The notes: a model not told the origin generated them from the sequence alone. Positions 51,788-60,916 are shown, numbered from the stretch's first letter. The stretch: DNA of 64,000 bases from Parundibacterium terreum (GCF_014636315.1 NZ_BMED01000001.1:935941-999940); one strand, 5' to 3'. Numbers and translations: made by a program.

Positions 51788-53104
51788 TTATCCCTTGGCT
51801 GGCGCTACTGGCGACGAGGCTTTTGCGGATTTGTCGTCCGCCGGCTTGGTCACAGGTTTGGACGCTGGCGCGGCTGTAGTCGCAGTAGTCGCAGTAGTCG
51901 CAGTAGTTGCTGTCGTAGCTGTCGTAGCTGCCGCAGGCGCATCAGGATCAAAATCCATCGCCACCATATGCGGCGCCAGGTTCGAGCCCTGGTGTACGCG
52001 CTGCAAACCGTTGACCACGATTTTTTCGCCCACCTTCAGGCCATCGCGCACGATACGCATGCCGTCCACCGTCTGGCCCAGCGTAACCTGGCGGTATTCA
52101 GCCTTGTTATCTGCGGTGATGATGTAGACGAACTTGCGGCTTTGATCGGTGCCGACGGCGCGGTCATTGATCAGCAGCGCGTTGGTTTTTTCAGTGCTGC
52201 CATTGCCGCCTTCCAATTGCACGCGGGCGAACAGTCCAGGTACCAGCTTTTTGTCTGTGTTGGCAAATACGGCACGCATGCGCACCGCGCCAGTTTGCGT
52301 ATCGAGCTGGTTATCGACAAACTCCAGCTTGCCCTGGTGTGGGTAGCCGCTCTCGTTGGCCAGGCCCACATTGACCTTGACCGCCTGTCCCTTGTGGGCG
52401 GCAGCACCGACGCGCAACAGCGTGTCTTCATCACCATCAAAGCTGGCGTAGATCTTGTCATCGGATACCACTGTGGTCAGCACCGTGGTGGAATCGATCA
52501 GGTTGCCCAAGGTGATTTCCGCTTTGCCCACACGGCCATCGATGGGTGAAGTGACGCGGGTGTAGCTGAGATTGAGCTTGGCGGTTTCATACTGGGCTTC
52601 TGCCGCGCGGGCGCTGGCGTCCAGTTCCTTGAAGCCGGAAGCGCTGGCATCCAGTTCACGCTGCGGTATCGCTTTTTCGGCGAACAGCTTTTCAGAGCGG
52701 GTCAGTTCGATCTTGGCCAGCTCGACCTTGGCGCGAGCGGCAGCAGCGGCAGCCTCTGTGCGGTTGGCTTCTGCCTGGAAAGGACGCGGATCAATGACGA
52801 ATAGCACATCGCCTTTCTTGATCAGGCCGCCGGGAGTGATATTGACCGAAGTGATAAAGCCGCCGACGCGGGCTCGCACGTCCACATGCTCTATCGCCTC
52901 CATGCGGCCAGAGAATTCTTGCGTCTCTGTAATTGATTTTGCAATGACTTCGGCGGCAGAAACAGTAGCCCCTGCTGCAGGCCCCGCTTTTGCCTTGCCG
53001 TTGGCGTCATCACAACCGGACAAGCCCAGCGTCAACAGACCCGCCAGACCTAGCGCAACGGCGATGGGAGCAGCCGCTTTTTTCAGATGTCGATTTTCTT
53101 TCAC
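51788..53104 (-). CDS. RND efflux periplasmic adaptor (membrane fusion protein)
   Basis: A 438-residue adaptor. Lipobox LSGCDD after the signal, then lipoyl/barrel-sandwich parts (VRARVGGFITSVNITPGGLI, YTRVTSPIDGRVGKAEIT), a coiled-coil hairpin (RTEAAAAAARAKVELAKIEL) and the beta-barrel. The last 50 residues are an unusual Ala/Thr-rich tail (ATTATTATTATTATTATTAA) coded by a 9-bp tandem repeat. GTG 53104 is preferred to ATG 53158 because it follows GAGAGA and fits the signal peptide. First gene of the efflux operon. Confidence 0.94.
   Translation of the reverse strand: MKENRHLKKAAAPIAVALGLAGLLTLGLSGCDDANGKAKAGPAAGATVSAAEVIAKSITETQEFSGRMEAIEHVDVRARVGGFITSVNITPGGLIKKGDVLFVIDPRPFQAEANRTEAAAAAARAKVELAKIELTRSEKLFAEKAIPQRELDASASGFKELDASARAAEAQYETAKLNLSYTRVTSPIDGRVGKAEITLGNLIDSTTVLTTVVSDDKIYASFDGDEDTLLRVGAAAHKGQAVKVNVGLANESGYPHQGKLEFVDNQLDTQTGAVRMRAVFANTDKKLVPGLFARVQLEGGNGSTEKTNALLINDRAVGTDQSRKFVYIITADNKAEYRQVTLGQTVDGMRIVRDGLKVGEKIVVNGLQRVHQGSNLAPHMVAMDFDPDAPAAATTATTATTATTATTATTAAPASKPVTKPADDKSAKASSPVAPAKG
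51874..51931 (-). repeat. 9-bp tandem repeat in the adaptor gene (low complexity tail)
   Basis: GTAGTCGCA repeated three to four times, then variants (GTAGTTGCT, GTCGTAGCT). It encodes a Thr-Thr-Ala repeat in the C-terminal tail. Copy number changes in multiples of 9 bases would keep the frame, so this may vary between strains. Confidence 0.7.
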
Positions 53105-53286
53105 GATATTTTCTCTCAGTAAATGGATTAATTGATTAAAACGGTAGCAATCAGTCAAACGGCTTCATGGGACTCAGGGGATTTATAGGATTTACCCCTG
53201 GCGCTGCGCTTGTATCCCCGTAGGCTGATCTGGCTCGAACCGGCAAATACTGCAGATTGAAACTAGAGGCTTCCGACGATTTGCAA
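53105..53286. other. Intergenic leader of the efflux operon
   Basis: This stretch is the 5' side of the adaptor gene. A minus-strand frame here (about 87 codons) is poor and is not called. The gap continues to the TetR gene at 53684 with operator-like sequences at 53287-53318 and 53625-53648. Confidence 0.35.
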
Positions 53287-53318
53287 TTTAGAGGTTTACT
53301 AAAATCTATATTTAGATT
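53287..53318. promoter_or_regulatory. Operator-like sites upstream of the efflux operon
   Basis: TTTAGAGGTTTACTAAA (53287-53303) resembles the palindrome in front of the TetR gene (TTTAGAGTA...TACTCTAAA), sharing the left half TTTAGAG. It is followed by the palindrome AATCTATATTTAGATT (53303-53318). They lie about 180-215 bases upstream of the adaptor start. Binding by the divergent TetR is likely but inferred. Confidence 0.5.
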
Positions 53319-53624
53319 ATCGTAGAACTCTATCTTGAGCAAGTGATTTTTTGCAGCTGCGTTTGAACACAGTGTTTCGCGGAGAATGACGATGAAGCTT
53401 GCCGGACGAACCATCCGGCAAGTGGGAACACCCAGAGCTGGCTTGTAGAAACGCCATTGATGCCCAGATAAACAGGACTGAACGGGAGCGCCTGGATTAG
53501 CGTTTTTGCACCTTAGCTATCCGGCAAAGGCTGCAAATATGCTGCTTCGCACAATGAGGATGGGTATATTACCCAAGGGCAAGTACCGGCTTTTCTTCAT
53601 AAAAAAACGGTAGTACTTTTTATT

Positions 53625-53648
53625 TTAGAGTACACTTTTACTCTAAAT
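53625..53648. promoter_or_regulatory. Perfect palindromic operator of the TetR gene
   Basis: TTTAGAGTA-CACTTT-TACTCTAAA, a perfect 9-6-9 inverted repeat. It lies 36 bases before the TetR start and overlaps the expected promoter, as for an autorepressor. Confidence 0.8.
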
Positions 53649-53683
53649 TGGCCTATTTGCTTGGATGCAAAGGAGTTGGCGAG

Positions 53684-54331
53684 ATGAAAAAATCGAAAAT
53701 CGAGACCGCTGAAACCCGTAAGCGCATAGTTTCCATCGCTTCCAGGATTTTCATGGAGCAAGGCCTTGCCGCGACAGGCATTGCCGACGTGATGAAGGCT
53801 GCCGGCCTGACCCAGGGCGGCTTTTACCGTCATTTTGAATCCAAGGAACAATTGATCGCGGAAGCCAATGCCGCTGCGGGTGACAATATCTACGAAAGGC
53901 TGGAACAGGCGATCGCCGGCAAATCGCCCGCAGACGCACTCGAAACGACCGTTCAGCTTTACCTGAACCAGTTTCGCAACGATAAGCCGGAATACCTGTG
54001 CCCGCTGGCGAGCCTCGGCACCGAACTGCTGCACTCCGACGAACAAGTAAAGATAGGCGCAGCAGCTGGCTATCAGCGCCTGGTCGACTTCATGGCGGTG
54101 CAGACCAGGAAGCTGAATCTGCTTGACCACGGCAGGGTCGCATGCGCCATCGTCTCGACCATGATCGGCGCAGGAACCTTGTCGAAGCTGGCGCCCAACG
54201 AAACAAGGCGTATAGCGGCTCTGGACAATGCAGCCAATATGGTGCGCCTGCTAATACAGGCTGCGCCGAGGACAACTGCCCAGCAGGATACCGGGTCGCC
54301 AACGCTGGCAGCAGAAGCCTCTGCCACCTGA
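53684..54331 (+). CDS. TetR family regulator of the RND operon
   Basis: A 215-residue TetR protein. HTH region: RKRIVSIASRIFMEQGLAAT then GIADVMKAAGLTQGGFYRHF. The ligand domain has C (YLCPLAS). ATG 53684 follows AAGGAG with 8-base spacing. It is divergent from the efflux operon and has a perfect operator in its own promoter plus a related site by the efflux promoter, the typical plan of an efflux-pump repressor. Confidence 0.94.
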   Translation: MKKSKIETAETRKRIVSIASRIFMEQGLAATGIADVMKAAGLTQGGFYRHFESKEQLIAEANAAAGDNIYERLEQAIAGKSPADALETTVQLYLNQFRNDKPEYLCPLASLGTELLHSDEQVKIGAAAGYQRLVDFMAVQTRKLNLLDHGRVACAIVSTMIGAGTLSKLAPNETRRIAALDNAANMVRLLIQAAPRTTAQQDTGSPTLAAEASAT

Positions 54332-54408
54332 CAAATACAGCACAGAGGTGAAGGCAGCTTATTCACCTCACATCCATTTCAGCCTGTATTCCGGGCCAAT
54401 AACACTCC

Positions 54409-54936
54409 ATGACAACAGAAAACACCGTCAGCGTACGCAAGCTGGAAATACATGAATGGGAAACCTACAGCAATCTCAGGTTGCGCTCCCTCGCAGATTC
54501 ACCCGATGCCTTCGGTAGCACGCTGGCAGCAGAACAGGAACGCAGCCCGGAAGCCTGGGCCGCGCGCCTGTCCGCCGCAGCCGTCTCCGGCAAGGACTAT
54601 CCGCTGGTAGCCGAGATCGCCGGCACAGCGGCCGGCCTGGTCTGGGCCAAGGTAGATGCGGATGATGAGTCCATCGTGAATATATTCCAGATGTGGGTCG
54701 CACCGGAAAGCCGCGGCCGGGGTGCTGCCGCCGCCTTACTGCGAACAGCCATACTGTGGGCAAAAGACAGGAATGCACGCCTTGTGCGGCTGGGCGTAGC
54801 GTGCGGAGACACACCGGCCGTGCGCCTGTATGTGCGGGAAGGATTCCGGGATGTTGGCGAGCCGGAGCCGCTGCGCGCCGGCTCCCCTCTGCTATCGCAA
54901 ACCATGCAATTGGCTATTGCTGCAGAAGCCGCTTGA
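54409..54936 (+). CDS. GNAT family N-acetyltransferase
   Basis: A 175-residue acyl-CoA transferase. The acetyl-CoA binding segment is QMWVAPESRGRGAAAALLRT, preceded by the strand AAGLVWAKVD and followed by RLVRLGVACGDTPAVRLYVR with the usual EGF motif. The substrate is not apparent. It follows the TetR gene by 77 bases, same strand, without a visible terminator between them. Confidence 0.9.
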   Translation: MTTENTVSVRKLEIHEWETYSNLRLRSLADSPDAFGSTLAAEQERSPEAWAARLSAAAVSGKDYPLVAEIAGTAAGLVWAKVDADDESIVNIFQMWVAPESRGRGAAAALLRTAILWAKDRNARLVRLGVACGDTPAVRLYVREGFRDVGEPEPLRAGSPLLSQTMQLAIAAEAA

Positions 54937-54993
54937 ACGCCTGACGAGATTGTCTCGCAGGATGGAAGCGCGCGCTGCTTTACTTCACTTTCA

Positions 54994-56159
54994 CTAATCG
55001 CGCTCCCATGCCTCCCCACTGCCTATGATCTGCGTCATGTAGTCAATCGCGCTGGGCGAATGCAACTGCTCCATCGATTCCAGCGTCATCGCCATCGCTG
55101 CTTTCGCCCGCTCGCGCATATTCTTCTCGTAATGTGCAATGGCTGTGTGCACATCCTCGAACTCTGCACTCAACAAGGCAAGGCTGAGTTCCAGCGCATC
55201 CAGCATCGCCATGTTCGCCCCCTCGCCCGCATACGGCGGCATCAAGTGCGCTGCATCACCCAGCATGGTCAGATTAGGCAATGCATCCCAGGCCTGGTCC
55301 AGCGGCATGCAATACTGGGGGCGCAGCGTCCATGATGTCGCATGCGCGAACAGTTCCAGCCAGATGCTGTCCCAGCTTGCAAATTCCTGCTCAACAGCAA
55401 ACCGCGCCTGAGCAGGATCAGAAAAATCCACGCCGCTATCGCGATAGCCATGTTCGCTGATTTTGCGTCCGGCATAAAACGCCAGGCTGCCGTCGCCCTT
55501 GGAACTGACGATCAGGCTCTTGCTCTCGCCAAAGGCAAAGATCTTCCCGCCTTTCAGCAGGCGGTGGATTCTAGGCGTGTTGATTGCAGCATCATAGACA
55601 ACGGCCTCTATCGCCGTCAGCCCGGTATAAAAAGGCTTGATGCCGGTAAGGTAAGGACGTATTTTGGAATTGGCGCCGTCGGCAGCAATGACAATATCCG
55701 CAGCAGCAAAAGAGCCGCTCTGGAAAGCGATTTTCCATCCACCCCCATCGGCTGCCATTCCTGTGAAGTGGCTATTCCATATGACAGTGCCGGGCTTAAG
55801 TGACGCCAGCAATAGATCGCGCAAGGGGCCGCGATCGATCTCCGGGCGGCTTCATTATAGCCTGCATCGCCGTGCTGATCCGTCACGATGACGGCATCCT
55901 GATCCACAATGCGCACCCTCCCGGCATCCGGCCTGTAGCTGGCCCTGAATGCATCCATCAGGCCGGCGGCCTGCAAGGCTCTTAATCCCGACTCTTCATG
56001 CAAGTCCAGCGTTGCGCCCTGCACTCTGGCTTGCGCATTCGCATCCCGCTCATAAACGCGGACATTGGCGCCCTGCATCTGCAAGAGCCTTGCCAGCGTC
56101 AAACCGCCCGGCCCGCAGCCAACGATGGCAATAGTTTTGTCTTTGATGACCATGTTCAA
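54994..56159 (-). pseudogene. FAD-dependent monooxygenase (TetX-like), frameshifted
   Basis: Two frames together encode one complete flavin monooxygenase. The N-terminal part (56159 to about 55845) has AIVGCGPGGLTLARLLQMQG and YERD. The C-terminal part (from about 55842 down) has RGPLRDLLLASLKPGTVIWN, TMLGDAAHLMPPYAGEGANM and the rest. The break lies at 55841-55846, where GCCGCCCGGAGATCGATCGC would read ...AARPEIDR... style text with one extra base. A single-base loss (or sequencing error) is the simplest reading; the motifs are otherwise intact. The N-terminal frame then runs on to a non-homologous tail ending at 55617. Confidence 0.85.
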
Positions 56160-56193
56160 ATTCCATTCGATAAAGAGTGGAATCAGAATACGG

Positions 56194-56949
56194 CTACTTC
56201 AGCGTAGATAATTGTATAAATCGGCCATCCTTGTTTTTATATAGCTCCTTGGGCGTATAACCGGAGTACTTTTTTACCTCCTTGATGAAGTGCGCCTGGT
56301 CGGCAAAGAAATCCTCCGGAAACAGCTTGCCTTCACTAATCTGTGCAAAGCTCGCCCTGAAGCGCAGTATCGAACAATAAGCCTTCAGCGACAGGCCAAA
56401 CCATTGGTTGAAATAGCGGTTGATCTGCCGGCTGCTCCAGTGCGCCGCCTCAGAAATCGCCTGCACGCTGGCGGCACCTTTGCTGGCGTAGATCGCGTCG
56501 TTCATCTTCAGCTTTCTTGGATCGACAGGCTTATTCCCTGCGCGGATGAGTTGATGAATCCTGTCCGAGAGCTTGCGGCAAAACTGATCAAAGTCGTCCA
56601 GATCGTCTTTACAGATGCCCCAAAAATCATCCGGCAGCAAAGCCCTGTCATTGACCAAAGCCGCAACACTAGCCCCCAGCACATACTCCATTGCCAGCAA
56701 CTTGAAGCTGACCGCAAACATCACCGACCTCGCAGGAATCTCGGTCTGCGAAGGCGCATGCTCCAACCCGGCAATGGATGCGTGAAAGGCTTCCCGGTCG
56801 GAATAAAAGAAATGGATATCCACCCGGCCATCCGGCATTACCGTGACCTTGTGCGAATCTTCCGACTCGTTCACTATCATCCAGAAGCTTTCCACGAATG
56901 GAGACAGCTCCTTGATTGGCCGGCTTATTTTGTACTCCAAGGCGGTCAT
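56194..56949 (-). CDS. AraC family regulator (DUF6597-like N-terminus)
   Basis: A 251-residue regulator. The N-terminal domain (residues 1-115, ISRPIKELSPFVESFWMIVN, VTVMPDGRVDIHFFY) is of the DUF6597 type, and the C-terminal AraC helix-turn-helix pair includes SEAAHWSSRQINRYFNQWFG and ADQAHFIKEVKKYSGYTPKE. It starts 7 bases before the stop of the next AraC gene region and lies directly upstream of the FAD monooxygenase pseudogene, which it may have controlled. Confidence 0.92.
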   Translation of the reverse strand: MTALEYKISRPIKELSPFVESFWMIVNESEDSHKVTVMPDGRVDIHFFYSDREAFHASIAGLEHAPSQTEIPARSVMFAVSFKLLAMEYVLGASVAALVNDRALLPDDFWGICKDDLDDFDQFCRKLSDRIHQLIRAGNKPVDPRKLKMNDAIYASKGAASVQAISEAAHWSSRQINRYFNQWFGLSLKAYCSILRFRASFAQISEGKLFPEDFFADQAHFIKEVKKYSGYTPKELYKNKDGRFIQLSTLK

Positions 56950-56955
56950 GGCAAC

Positions 56956-57852
56956 TCAAACCACAATACTGGAAATATCGCCGATGTTTTCACGCAATTG
57001 CGAAGCATCCTGTTTTGGAGGCCGCCCAAAAAGCCGTGAATACTCGCGGCTGAATTGCGAAGGGCTTTCGTAGCCTACTGCGTACGCGGCGCGGGTGGCA
57101 TCTGCGTCGGATGCCAACAGGCGCCGGGCAGCCTGCAACCTGAGCGTCTTTTGATACTGTAAAGGGCTGGTCGATGTCACGGCCCGGAAGTGGCGATTAA
57201 AAGAAGAAACGCTCATCCCGGCGATGTCGGCCACAGCCTCGATAGAGAATGATTCGTCAAAGTGGTTGCGCATCCAGTCTATGGATCTTTTCACTTGCGC
57301 CAGTCTGCCCTCTTCCCGCGCAATTTGCCGCAGCAAAGGGCCATGCGGACTCTGCAGCAGCCGGTACAACAACTCTCGCTCTCTCGACGCAGCAAGCATG
57401 GGAATGTCGGCAGGGGTATCAAGCAAAGCTAACAGATGATCCCAGGCCTCCAGCAATTCGCGCGAAACCGGCTGTACATCAAAGCCTAACACCTCTTTTC
57501 TCGGCGGCTCCTCGGGCATATCGGCGATCAGTGCAGTGAAGATGTCGCGGTCCAGGGTCAGGCCTGTGCCGAGATAGGGTTTGTCGCCATCCATCTCAAA
57601 TACGCAAACGGTCGTCGGTAACTCTATCAAAGAGGCGAAACACGACCCTGCCCCATACCGCAGCATTTTTCTTCCGACCAGCATCTGCTTGCCCCCCTGC
57701 AGAACCAGGCAAACACCCGCGGCAACCGCCGTTATCGTTGGCTCCGACTGCCGGAATGCGCCGATAGCCAACCTGGGAATGGCTGTCTCCAGTTGATGTT
57801 CATCCGCATGACGCAGCACCCGGCGGCACATCTGATCAAGTAAATCTTTCAT
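56956..57852 (-). CDS. AraC family regulator (AraC_N type)
   Basis: A 298-residue regulator. AraC_N cupin-like domain (about 15-185; LAIGAFRQSEPTITAVAAGV, CLVLQGGKQMLVG, PTTVCVFEMDGD) and C-terminal HTH with MSVSSFNRHFRAVTSTSPLQ and ...FSREYSRLFGRPPKQ. ATG 57852 chosen (57876 is also open). It is divergent from the SDR gene at 58017, and a related AraC_N/SDR pair occurs at 3296-5060. Confidence 0.93.
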   Translation of the reverse strand: MKDLLDQMCRRVLRHADEHQLETAIPRLAIGAFRQSEPTITAVAAGVCLVLQGGKQMLVGRKMLRYGAGSCFASLIELPTTVCVFEMDGDKPYLGTGLTLDRDIFTALIADMPEEPPRKEVLGFDVQPVSRELLEAWDHLLALLDTPADIPMLAASRERELLYRLLQSPHGPLLRQIAREEGRLAQVKRSIDWMRNHFDESFSIEAVADIAGMSVSSFNRHFRAVTSTSPLQYQKTLRLQAARRLLASDADATRAAYAVGYESPSQFSREYSRLFGRPPKQDASQLRENIGDISSIVV

Positions 57853-57900
57853 CAATCCAGTGTCGCAGCATTCCAACTTGAATGCAATGAAATGAGCGGA

Positions 57901-57964
57901 TTAGGCAAGAATTTGAGCAATTTCGGCCAACAAGCATCCAGATGCGAAGGTATCTTAGGCAAGA
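57901..57964. promoter_or_regulatory. Direct repeat in the AraC/SDR divergent promoter
   Basis: TTAGGCAAGA occurs at 57901-57910 and 57955-57964, 54 bases apart on the same strand, which is about five helical turns. AraC proteins often bind direct repeats, so these are candidate half-sites. Confidence 0.45.
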
Positions 57965-58016
57965 CGGGTGAGTGCACAGCGAGCCCATTTCAACACGACA
58001 GGAGAATATTTTGAGC

Positions 58017-58991
58017 ATGAAAACCTTCAATGCAACATCTACAACAGACGAGGTGCTGGAAGGCATCGACCTGCGCGGCAAACGCGCCTTCATCACCGGC
58101 GTCTCGGCGGGCCTGGGCATAGAAACCGCCCGTGCACTGGTGGCACGGGGAGCAGAAGTCATCGGCACGGTACGCGATACCGCGAAAGCGCATAGCGCCA
58201 CCAGGCCCGTGCGGGATGCAGCAGAACAGAGCGGCGGCCGTTTCGAAATCATCAGCATGGATCTGGCCGACCTGGCATCGGTAAGATCGGTGAGCGAGGC
58301 AATGGCCGCCACCAACAAACCCTTCGATCTGGTGGTGGCCAATGCCGGCGTAATGGCGACACCGTTTGCGCATACCAAGGACGGTTTTGAACTTCAGTTC
58401 GGCACCAACGTGCTTGGCCACTATCTGCTGATCAACCGCCTCGCACCGCTGATGCGGGATGGCGGACGGCTCATCATGCTGTCTTCCAATGGCCACCGCT
58501 TCTCGGATGTCGATCTGGACGACCCGAACTTTGAACATACTCCCTACGACCCTTGGCTTGCCTACGGCCGCTCCAAGACCGGTGACGCCCTGCTGGCAAC
58601 CGCATTCGATGCGCGCCACCGTCATCGCGGTGTGCGCGCTGCAAGCGTCCACCCCGGCGTGATCCTCACCGAACTGACCCGCAATATAGACCCGGCAGCC
58701 TTCCAGAGCGCATTTGCGGCGATGAATGAACAGCATCTGGCCCTGGGGAACCCACCGTTTGAAGTAAAAACTCCCGCGCAAGGAGCGGCAACAAGCATAT
58801 GGGCCGGCATCGTCGCCGATGCAGAAACGATAGGCGGCCGCTACTGCGAGGATTGCCAGGTCGGATTACTGGTGCCGGACGATGTCGTGCTGAGTGCATT
58901 CAGCCCCGGCGTACGCGCCTACGCCATCGATCCAGTTCGTGCCGATGCGCTGTGGGTCAAGGCTGGAGAGCTGGTAGGAGAAGTCTTTTAA
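58017..58991 (+). CDS. SDR family oxidoreductase
   Basis: A 324-residue SDR of the retinol-dehydrogenase-like subgroup. Cofactor motif TGVSAGLG, ANAGVM, catalytic S (LSSNGHR) and Y-K (YGRSK), with the typical long C-terminus. GGAG at 58001-58004 sits 12 bases before ATG 58017 but six before TTG 58011, so the true start may be TTG 58011. It is divergent from an AraC_N regulator, its probable activator. Substrate unknown. Confidence 0.92.
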   Translation: MKTFNATSTTDEVLEGIDLRGKRAFITGVSAGLGIETARALVARGAEVIGTVRDTAKAHSATRPVRDAAEQSGGRFEIISMDLADLASVRSVSEAMAATNKPFDLVVANAGVMATPFAHTKDGFELQFGTNVLGHYLLINRLAPLMRDGGRLIMLSSNGHRFSDVDLDDPNFEHTPYDPWLAYGRSKTGDALLATAFDARHRHRGVRAASVHPGVILTELTRNIDPAAFQSAFAAMNEQHLALGNPPFEVKTPAQGAATSIWAGIVADAETIGGRYCEDCQVGLLVPDDVVLSAFSPGVRAYAIDPVRADALWVKAGELVGEVF

Positions 58992-59387
58992 AATCTGAGT
59001 AGGTTGAACTAAAGCTTCACCAGTCCAACATCCTTTTCAACAAAACAGCTAGTTGTATGCGAGGGCTGAGTGTTGGGCTGGCGAAGCGTCAGCCCAATCT
59101 GCCTACTGAGCGGTACCCCTGACGCTCCATATAAGGAAGAACCCTATCCGCTTAGCAATGATGCCGGCCCCAATGTGCGTCAGTAGATTAAGCCAATGCG
59201 CCGGTGTCATAAAAAATCTCTCAAGCATCGTCGAATAATTTTTTGATCTTAAATTAATTTCCTGGGCAAAAAGGAATTAATACGATGCGTGGGTAGGGAA
59301 CCATCCATCATCAGGCAATTTCAGAAATGCGCCGCAATACGCTGCGCTATTGGCACCCAACAGCTTGCGCGTCGCGCACCCTCAATC
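58992..59387. other. Intergenic stretch with a REP-like hairpin
   Basis: About 395 bases. TTGGGCTG-GCGAAGCGT-CAGCCCAA (59073-59097) is a strong hairpin of the REP type, and may act as a terminator for the SDR gene although it lacks a T-run. The rest shows no gene. The convergent SIMPL gene ends at 59388. Confidence 0.5.
59073..59097. repeat. REP-like hairpin
   Basis: An 8-bp perfect stem (TTGGGCTG / CAGCCCAA) with a 9-base loop. Sequences of this form with GCTTCGC-like loops are dispersed in many Proteobacteria, but no second copy was noticed in this window. Confidence 0.6.
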
Positions 59388-60107
59388 CTATTCAAGCTTG
59401 AAAATAACATTCAGGTTTTTTTGTATGGCAATTGTCGTCGGCACCCGAATTTCCGCCGCAAGTTCTGGGGGCGGGCTAAATGGTGGCGGAGGAGAGAAAG
59501 CATCGTTACTCATATCCTCAGTCAGGGCACGCCCCAACATATTAAATGGCGCTTCCGATATTGCCATGACCGAGCCAAGCTTTTTTCCAAATACTTTTGC
59601 AACTTTATCTGCCTTATCCTCGGCATCATGCGCTGCTTTCAATTGCAATTCTGCGTCAATGGAACGGCGGTTGCTTACCAAAAATTCCGCGCTCAGCCTT
59701 TCAACGTTTTTCATCTTGGCCAGCTCCGACATCAATGCGGCCCATAACGACAAATCTCTAAGCTGCACTCGAACATGACGGTTAATGGTATAAGTCGGCG
59801 CGGCATTACGTTTAGGATCCGCGTAATCAAGCGAGCGCACAAGATCAGAGGATTCGACATCTTCCTTTCGCAGCTTTGACCTGTTGAATGCTTTGAATAC
59901 ATCGGACATGCTGGCATTTACGAGATCCAGCGCTTTTGACGCATCACTTCCGCGGCTTGAGACCGTGATATCAATAATTGCCGCGTCAGGAGCGACATCC
60001 ACTCTGGCCGTCCCAGATTCAAAAATGAAAGGGTAATCTGGCAATGCCGCCGCGTTGGCTGCATTCAGCATGAAAAACCCTAAAATCAAGTAAAGCTTGC
60101 TTCTCAC
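59388..60107 (-). CDS. SIMPL domain (DUF541) periplasmic protein
   Basis: A 239-residue exported protein. Signal MRSKLYLILGFFMLNAANAA; the SIMPL fold has two repeated halves (SGTARVDVAPDAAIIDITVS, NASMSDVFKAFNRSKLRKED, NRHVRVQLRDLSLWAALMSE and DAELQLKAAHDAEDKADKVA). The tail has PPPPFSPPP. GTG 60107 has GGAG six bases upstream. Members form oligomeric cages in the periplasm and link to oxidative stress; no partner is seen here. Confidence 0.9.
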   Translation of the reverse strand: MRSKLYLILGFFMLNAANAAALPDYPFIFESGTARVDVAPDAAIIDITVSSRGSDASKALDLVNASMSDVFKAFNRSKLRKEDVESSDLVRSLDYADPKRNAAPTYTINRHVRVQLRDLSLWAALMSELAKMKNVERLSAEFLVSNRRSIDAELQLKAAHDAEDKADKVAKVFGKKLGSVMAISEAPFNMLGRALTEDMSNDAFSPPPPFSPPPELAAEIRVPTTIAIQKNLNVIFKLE

Positions 60108-60161
60108 GTGCGTCTCCTATAAAAATCGTCTCTAAAAAAATTCATCCTGCTTGCTCAAACC

Positions 60162-60671
60162 TCAAAGTCGGACAGAAAATTCGTAATGCACGGTCTTTCG
60201 TTCGTATCGTGCCCCTGGAATCTTAGCGACGTGGCCATCACCGCAACGCATCAGAAAGAAAACCTCATCCTCACTCGCCACTTGCCATCCTTCGCGCTCA
60301 TAAAATCTCTTTGCGCCGGAATTGATGCGAAAGACGCGCAACCGCATATCGCGCCCGGCCTCCCTGCTGCGGTTTAAAAACTCGCCTAGCAGGAGCGCGC
60401 CAACTTTCTTTGAGCGCAGCGAAGGCGCAAGGATAAGCATACGCAAATAATTTTCGTCTCCGCCTTCGTCAAGCTGGACGTAACCGGAAAATACGCCATC
60501 CGCCTCGACAACATAATTGGCAGAGCTCGCAAACCCTTTCTCAAAGTCCGCATCCTGCCAAGCCTGATCCCAGCCCCAAATTGCCTCGATGTAGGGCTTC
60601 ATTGCACTTTCATATAGCGCCCACATCATGAGCTTGTCTTCTGCAACCGTTAGGCGGGTCGAAATGTTCAT
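60162..60671 (-). CDS. GNAT family N-acetyltransferase
   Basis: A 169-residue acyl-CoA transferase. The acetyl-CoA loop reads YLRMLILAPSLRSKKVGALL, with a following FLNRSREAGRDMRLRVFRIN and FYEREGW, the usual C-terminal pattern. The N-terminal half (MKPYIEAIWGWDQAWQDADF) resembles small GNATs of unknown acceptor. It is 54 bases upstream of the SIMPL gene on the same strand. Confidence 0.9.
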   Translation of the reverse strand: MNISTRLTVAEDKLMMWALYESAMKPYIEAIWGWDQAWQDADFEKGFASSANYVVEADGVFSGYVQLDEGGDENYLRMLILAPSLRSKKVGALLLGEFLNRSREAGRDMRLRVFRINSGAKRFYEREGWQVASEDEVFFLMRCGDGHVAKIPGARYERKTVHYEFSVRL

Positions 60672-60916
60672 GTTTGCTCATGCTTTTATTGACAGGCATC
60701 TCAGCCCCCCAATTAAATCTGCACCTCAGGCTCGATGGCCAATTTAAATGCTTGTTTATTCAAATGCATGTTGACACGGAAAGATTGTCAATGCAACAAT
60801 CAATTTATTGCAATTTAAATATGATCAGAAAAAGCGATCAGCACGAAACGTGAGCCTTCTGATCGATTGCAGACAAACTCGCCACTGCCGCGCCCATCAA
60901 ACTTTTCGGATATCCC

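Noticed and set aside
50698-52549. Several long plus-strand frames opposite the RND pump and adaptor genes
   Set aside because: They are shadows of the well-conserved pump and adaptor genes on the minus strand.
53151-53414. Minus-strand frame of 87 codons upstream of the efflux adaptor
   Set aside because: Its composition is not protein-like, it has no ribosome site and it covers the probable operators.
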